From JBBKWG01 sp037968835 (lineage in GTDB: Bacteria; Pseudomonadota; Alphaproteobacteria; Rhodobacterales; Rhodobacteraceae): a stretch of 7,917 bases of DNA. The notes below the pieces were generated by a model, which saw nothing but the letters and a program-made list of their open reading frames with translations, made no database searches and was not told where the DNA came from. Within the stretch, counting starts at the first letter, position 1. The number at the start of each line of letters is the position of its first letter. Below are positions 6,290-7,917 of the stretch, piece by piece. The translations under genes and the position numbers were made by a program. The DNA lies in assembly GCA_037968835.1 (NCBI GenBank), contig JBBKWG010000176.1, positions 1 through 7,917 on the forward strand, in the 5' to 3' direction.

Positions 6290-6697
6290 TTACCCGGGCG
6301 TAAAGAGCGCGCGCGTTACGATGACTCCGACCCACGCCGAAACCCCGGTCAGCACCGTGCCCCATGTCCAATCAAGCGCGACCATACTAAGCGACCAGTC
6401 GCGCAGCGTGGCGTAGTTCGTCATCTCGTAGGTGCCATAGGCGATTGCCCCCAGCAGCGCCCCCTGCCAAAGCGCGCGCAGCGGCGCGTCACCGGCCAAT
6501 GCGGGGATCGACACAAGCACAAGCAGGCCCGCGACATAGAACAGATAGAACACAGCCGCTGCGCCGAACTTCGGCCGGGCCAGCATCGCCTCGCCAAGGT
6601 GGGTGCGAAATGCGGGAGCGATGACGGTGTTCAGCATCACCGCGTCGAGCGCGAGGAATACAACGGCGGTGACGGCGTAAAGCGTGAGGGTCTGCAT
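6290..6697 (-). CDS. DUF2177 family membrane protein
   Basis: A 135-residue protein with four predicted membrane segments (about 3-23, 46-66, 74-91 and 106-127). DUF2177 landmarks are a first helix with FLALDAVML, HLGEAMLARP (33-42), AAVFYLFYVAGLLVL (47-61), GAIAYGTYEMTNYATLRDWSL (83-103) and LDWTWGTVLTG (108-118). The biochemical function of this family is unknown. The start follows AGGAG (spacing about 11 bases). It is the second gene of a minus-strand pair, 101 bases after the DUF1761 gene, and is followed by a clear terminator. Two small membrane proteins in a pair suggest a joint or envelope-stress role, but this is a guess. Confidence 0.92.
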   Translation of the reverse strand: MQTLTLYAVTAVVFLALDAVMLNTVIAPAFRTHLGEAMLARPKFGAAAVFYLFYVAGLLVLVSIPALAGDAPLRALWQGALLGAIAYGTYEMTNYATLRDWSLSMVALDWTWGTVLTGVSAWVGVIVTRALFTPG

Positions 6698-6740
6698 GGG
6701 GCGGGCTCCTGTTTTAGAGTCCTACGCACGGGCGCGCCTT

Positions 6741-6770
6741 CCGGATGCGCCAGAGTGCGGCGCGATCCGG
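6741..6770 (-). promoter_or_regulatory. Intercistronic hairpin between DUF1761 and DUF2177 genes
   Basis: CCGGATGCGCC (6741-6751) pairs with GGCGCGATCCGG (6759-6770) over 11 base pairs with a single bulged base and a 7-base loop. It sits in the 101-base gap between the two membrane genes and lacks a T-run, so it may reduce read-through or shield the upstream message rather than stop transcription. Confidence 0.45.
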
Positions 6771-6798
6771 GAATTTCCGCGCGGTGGTGGCCGAGCGC

Positions 6799-7185
6799 CT
6801 AGAAGATGCCCTGCGCGACGACCATCACCACAAGCGACACGATCCAGTATCCGGCATCGACGTTGCGGGCGTGAACCGTCTTGCCCGAGAACGTATTGCC
6901 CGACCATTGCAGGACGGTGAACGCGATCGTCGCCAGAATAACGGTAGCCAGCGCGTTGTTTGCCGCTGTGACACCGACGAACCAACTCATCAGCAACAGA
7001 CCCAGCGCCTGTGCGCCCATTGCGTCGGTTGGCATCTTGTCGGCTGAGTTCATTTCGACCTTCGAGCCCTCGGCCCACTTGGTTCCGAACAGCTTTGGAG
7101 AGTACCAGAGCCAGCCCAGCAGAAACGCCACAACCGCACCGACGATCACGCCGATCCAGCTGACACCCATCGTTAGTTCACCCAT
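6799..7185 (-). CDS. DUF1761 family membrane protein
   Basis: A 128-residue protein with four membrane segments (about 8-28, 58-73, 76-94 and 112-127). The DUF1761 signature is GWLWYSPKLFGTKWAEG (24-40) after the first helix. The function of the family is unknown. The frame continues upstream to 7365, but the ATG at 7185 is supported by AAGGGGA 7-13 bases upstream and by the family N-terminus; the extra 60 residues are polar and unlike the family. A minus-strand -10-like ATTATG on the plus strand at 7243-7248 (reads CATAAT on the coding strand) lies about 58 bases before the start, without a good -35. It is the first gene of a probable pair with DUF2177. Confidence 0.92.
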   Translation of the reverse strand: MGELTMGVSWIGVIVGAVVAFLLGWLWYSPKLFGTKWAEGSKVEMNSADKMPTDAMGAQALGLLLMSWFVGVTAANNALATVILATIAFTVLQWSGNTFSGKTVHARNVDAGYWIVSLVVMVVAQGIF

Positions 7186-7442
7186 GATTGATCCCCTTCG
7201 CCTTGATTGCCCGGCCCCGTTCGCGCTGCCGGTGTGGGTGGGATTATGCCATGGTTTTAGGGGTTTGCGTGAAGTTTCATCATAAGATGTACGCAGTGTG
7301 TGGCAATTTTGGCGGGTATTCGGGTTGAATGAGCGCGCTGCGGGGTTGGCTGTCCTGGCTGTCATGCGCGGGCGGGGTTCGGGGGGCGAAAACCGGCGGT
7401 TCGGAGCGCGTCGCGGAGGGCTGGAAATGCGGGGAAACGGGG

Positions 7443-7481
7443 GTCGGTATCGCGTCGGTATAATGTCGGTATCGCGTCGGT
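7443..7481 (+). repeat. Four GTCGGT direct repeats at exact 11-bp spacing
   Basis: GTCGGT occurs at 7443-7448, 7454-7459, 7465-7470 and 7476-7481, with 5-base spacers ATCGC, ATAAT and ATCGC. It also reads as two copies of a 17-base unit (GTCGGTATCGCGTCGGT) with a 22-bp period. One repeat per helical turn is the layout used by OmpR/PhoB-type response regulators. The last repeat ends 18 bases before a -35-like element, a typical activator position. Slippage duplication is the alternative. Confidence 0.6.
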
Positions 7482-7499
7482 GGACTCTGTCTTGAGGTG

Positions 7500-7528
7500 T
7501 TTACAATCCAACTGATTCTATCTAGGAT
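7500..7528 (+). promoter_or_regulatory. Putative sigma-70-like promoter
   Basis: TTTACA (7500-7505) and TAGGAT (7523-7528) are separated by 17 bases, matching 5 and 4 of 6 consensus positions. ACAATCC (7503-7509) and GGATTGT (7525-7531) form a perfect 7-bp inverted repeat across both elements, so a repressor operator could overlap the promoter. Confidence 0.4.
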
Positions 7529-7533
7529 TGTCA

Positions 7534-7621
7534 GGCGCGATGTAGGTTCAAGTCATCGCGCCAAAACCAAGCTTTCAGACGATGCGATTTTAAACTGCCG
7601 CAGAGCGAAACTCTGTTTTCT
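7534..7621 (+). ncRNA. Candidate small RNA or attenuated leader
   Basis: About six bases after the putative promoter, GGCGCGATG (7534-7542) and CATCGCGCC (7554-7562) form a perfect 9-bp hairpin. An A-rich and mostly unpaired stretch follows, and a small terminator ends near 7619. The size (about 88 nt) and layout suit a bacterial sRNA or a leader controlling the 78-residue protein gene downstream. CGATG (7580-7584) could compete for the CATCG of the hairpin arm, giving an alternative fold. This is inferred from structure only; I know no matching family. Confidence 0.3.
7600..7621 (+). terminator. Short terminator hairpin with T-run
   Basis: CAGAG (7601-7605) pairs with CTCTG (7611-7615) around a 5-base loop, with a further G-U pair at the base, followed directly by TTTTCT. 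The stem is short, so termination may be partial, as expected for an attenuator. Confidence 0.45.
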
Positions 7622-7660
7622 AAGACTGATTTTCATGACCCAAGCGTGACGGGACATTTC

Positions 7661-7897
7661 ATGACCGACACCAACCTGAAGACCGACGAAACCAATTCCA
7701 AAAACGTCGATAGGCAGTGCGAGAAACCGGACCTGCCGATCTACAGGATTCTCGAGAAGCTGGACCGGGTGGAGCGTGAGGCGGGGTATTACACCGAACC
7801 GCCGAACTGGGAACTGCGGCGGAGGCGGCGGCGACGCATCGCCGCGGTCGTCGCGCTGGTCCTGGCGGCAGTGCTAGTATGGGCGATTGTGAGTTAG
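7661..7897 (+). CDS. Small protein with C-terminal membrane anchor, unknown function
   Basis: A 78-residue protein. Residues 1-25 are polar and Asp/Asn/Lys-rich, and 28-43 (YRILEKLDRVEREAGY) could be an amphipathic helix. Then comes NWEL followed by seven consecutive Arg (53-59) and one hydrophobic segment (60-77) ending two residues from the C-terminus. The Arg cluster before the helix predicts a cytoplasmic N-terminus and a tail-anchored topology. I do not recognise the family. The ATG at 7661 is preferred; a GTG at 7646 would add five residues, and neither has a strong ribosome site. It follows the repeat/promoter/hairpin region and may be controlled by it. What lies downstream is outside the window. 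Confidence 0.65.
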   Translation: MTDTNLKTDETNSKNVDRQCEKPDLPIYRILEKLDRVEREAGYYTEPPNWELRRRRRRRIAAVVALVLAAVLVWAIVS

Positions 7898-7917
7898 CGC
7901 GGAGTGGACGCATTCAC

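Larger units (their letters stand above)
7186..7660. other. 475-base intergenic region without a convincing gene
   Basis: The left end (7186-7300) should hold the DUF1761 promoter. Bases 7370-7443 have six runs of three or more G on the plus strand, including GGG-C-GGGG-TTC-GGGGGG, a possible G-quadruplex or simply skewed DNA. Then come the 11-bp-spaced repeats, a promoter-like pair, two hairpins and a small terminator, listed separately. An open frame at 7298-7495 is Gly/Arg-rich, without a ribosome site or recognisable domain, and I reject it. Confidence 0.6.

Noticed and set aside
7186..7365. 60-residue N-terminal extension of the DUF1761 protein
   Set aside because: The ATG at 7185 has a strong ribosome site and matches the family start; the extension is polar and atypical.
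7298..7495. 65-residue open frame on the plus strand
   Set aside because: It is Gly/Arg-rich with no ribosome site or recognisable fold, and its end covers the GTCGGT repeats.
7532..7566. tRNA-like 3' end containing GGTTCAAGTC followed by an acceptor-like strand
   Set aside because: The T-loop sequence fits, but its stem has mismatches. The nearest upstream inverted repeat has a 15-base loop instead of a 7-base anticodon loop, and no D-arm is seen.

Overview
The window looks like a GC-rich alphaproteobacterial chromosome, probably Rhodobacterales or a relative. I infer this from codon use, the style of the DUF2282, DUF1761 and DUF2177 proteins, and the scarcity of U-tract terminators. There is no transposase, integrase, phage gene, CRISPR array, rRNA or convincing tRNA.

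Left part (1-1778, minus strand): most of a membrane-anchored GGDEF-EAL protein (cyclic di-GMP synthesis/hydrolysis). Its C-terminus runs off the left edge. A divergent intergenic region (1779-2050) holds short palindromic motifs and then a plus-strand operon.

Centre (2051-4617, plus strand): a complete four-gene bufferin-type RiPP operon, also known as gold-induced genes (gig). The order is a Sec-exported DUF2282 precursor with four cysteines (bufA1), a DUF692/MNIO iron enzyme (bufB1), its DUF2063 partner (bufC1) and a DoxX membrane protein. In this family, BufB with BufC converts precursor cysteines to thiooxazoles and the exported product binds copper. bufB1/bufC1 and bufC1/doxX overlap by ATGA, whereas bufA1 and bufB1 are separated by a strong hairpin. 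The hairpin probably raises precursor output over enzyme output, and it changes the likely bufB1 start.

Middle right (4565-6160): a minus-strand pair (an ArsC/Spx-like thioredoxin-fold protein, then a small membrane protein whose 3' end overlaps the doxX 3' end), a plus-strand cold-shock protein, a hairpin, and a minus-strand lipoprotein.

Right part (6215-7897): a minus-strand pair of small membrane proteins (DUF1761 then DUF2177) ending at a clear A/T-flanked terminator. Next comes a 475-base region with no convincing gene. It contains four GTCGGT hexamers at exact 11-bp spacing, a promoter-like pair, two tandem hairpins and a short terminator, which together suggest a regulated small RNA or attenuated leader. 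A 78-residue protein with a C-terminal membrane anchor closes the window.
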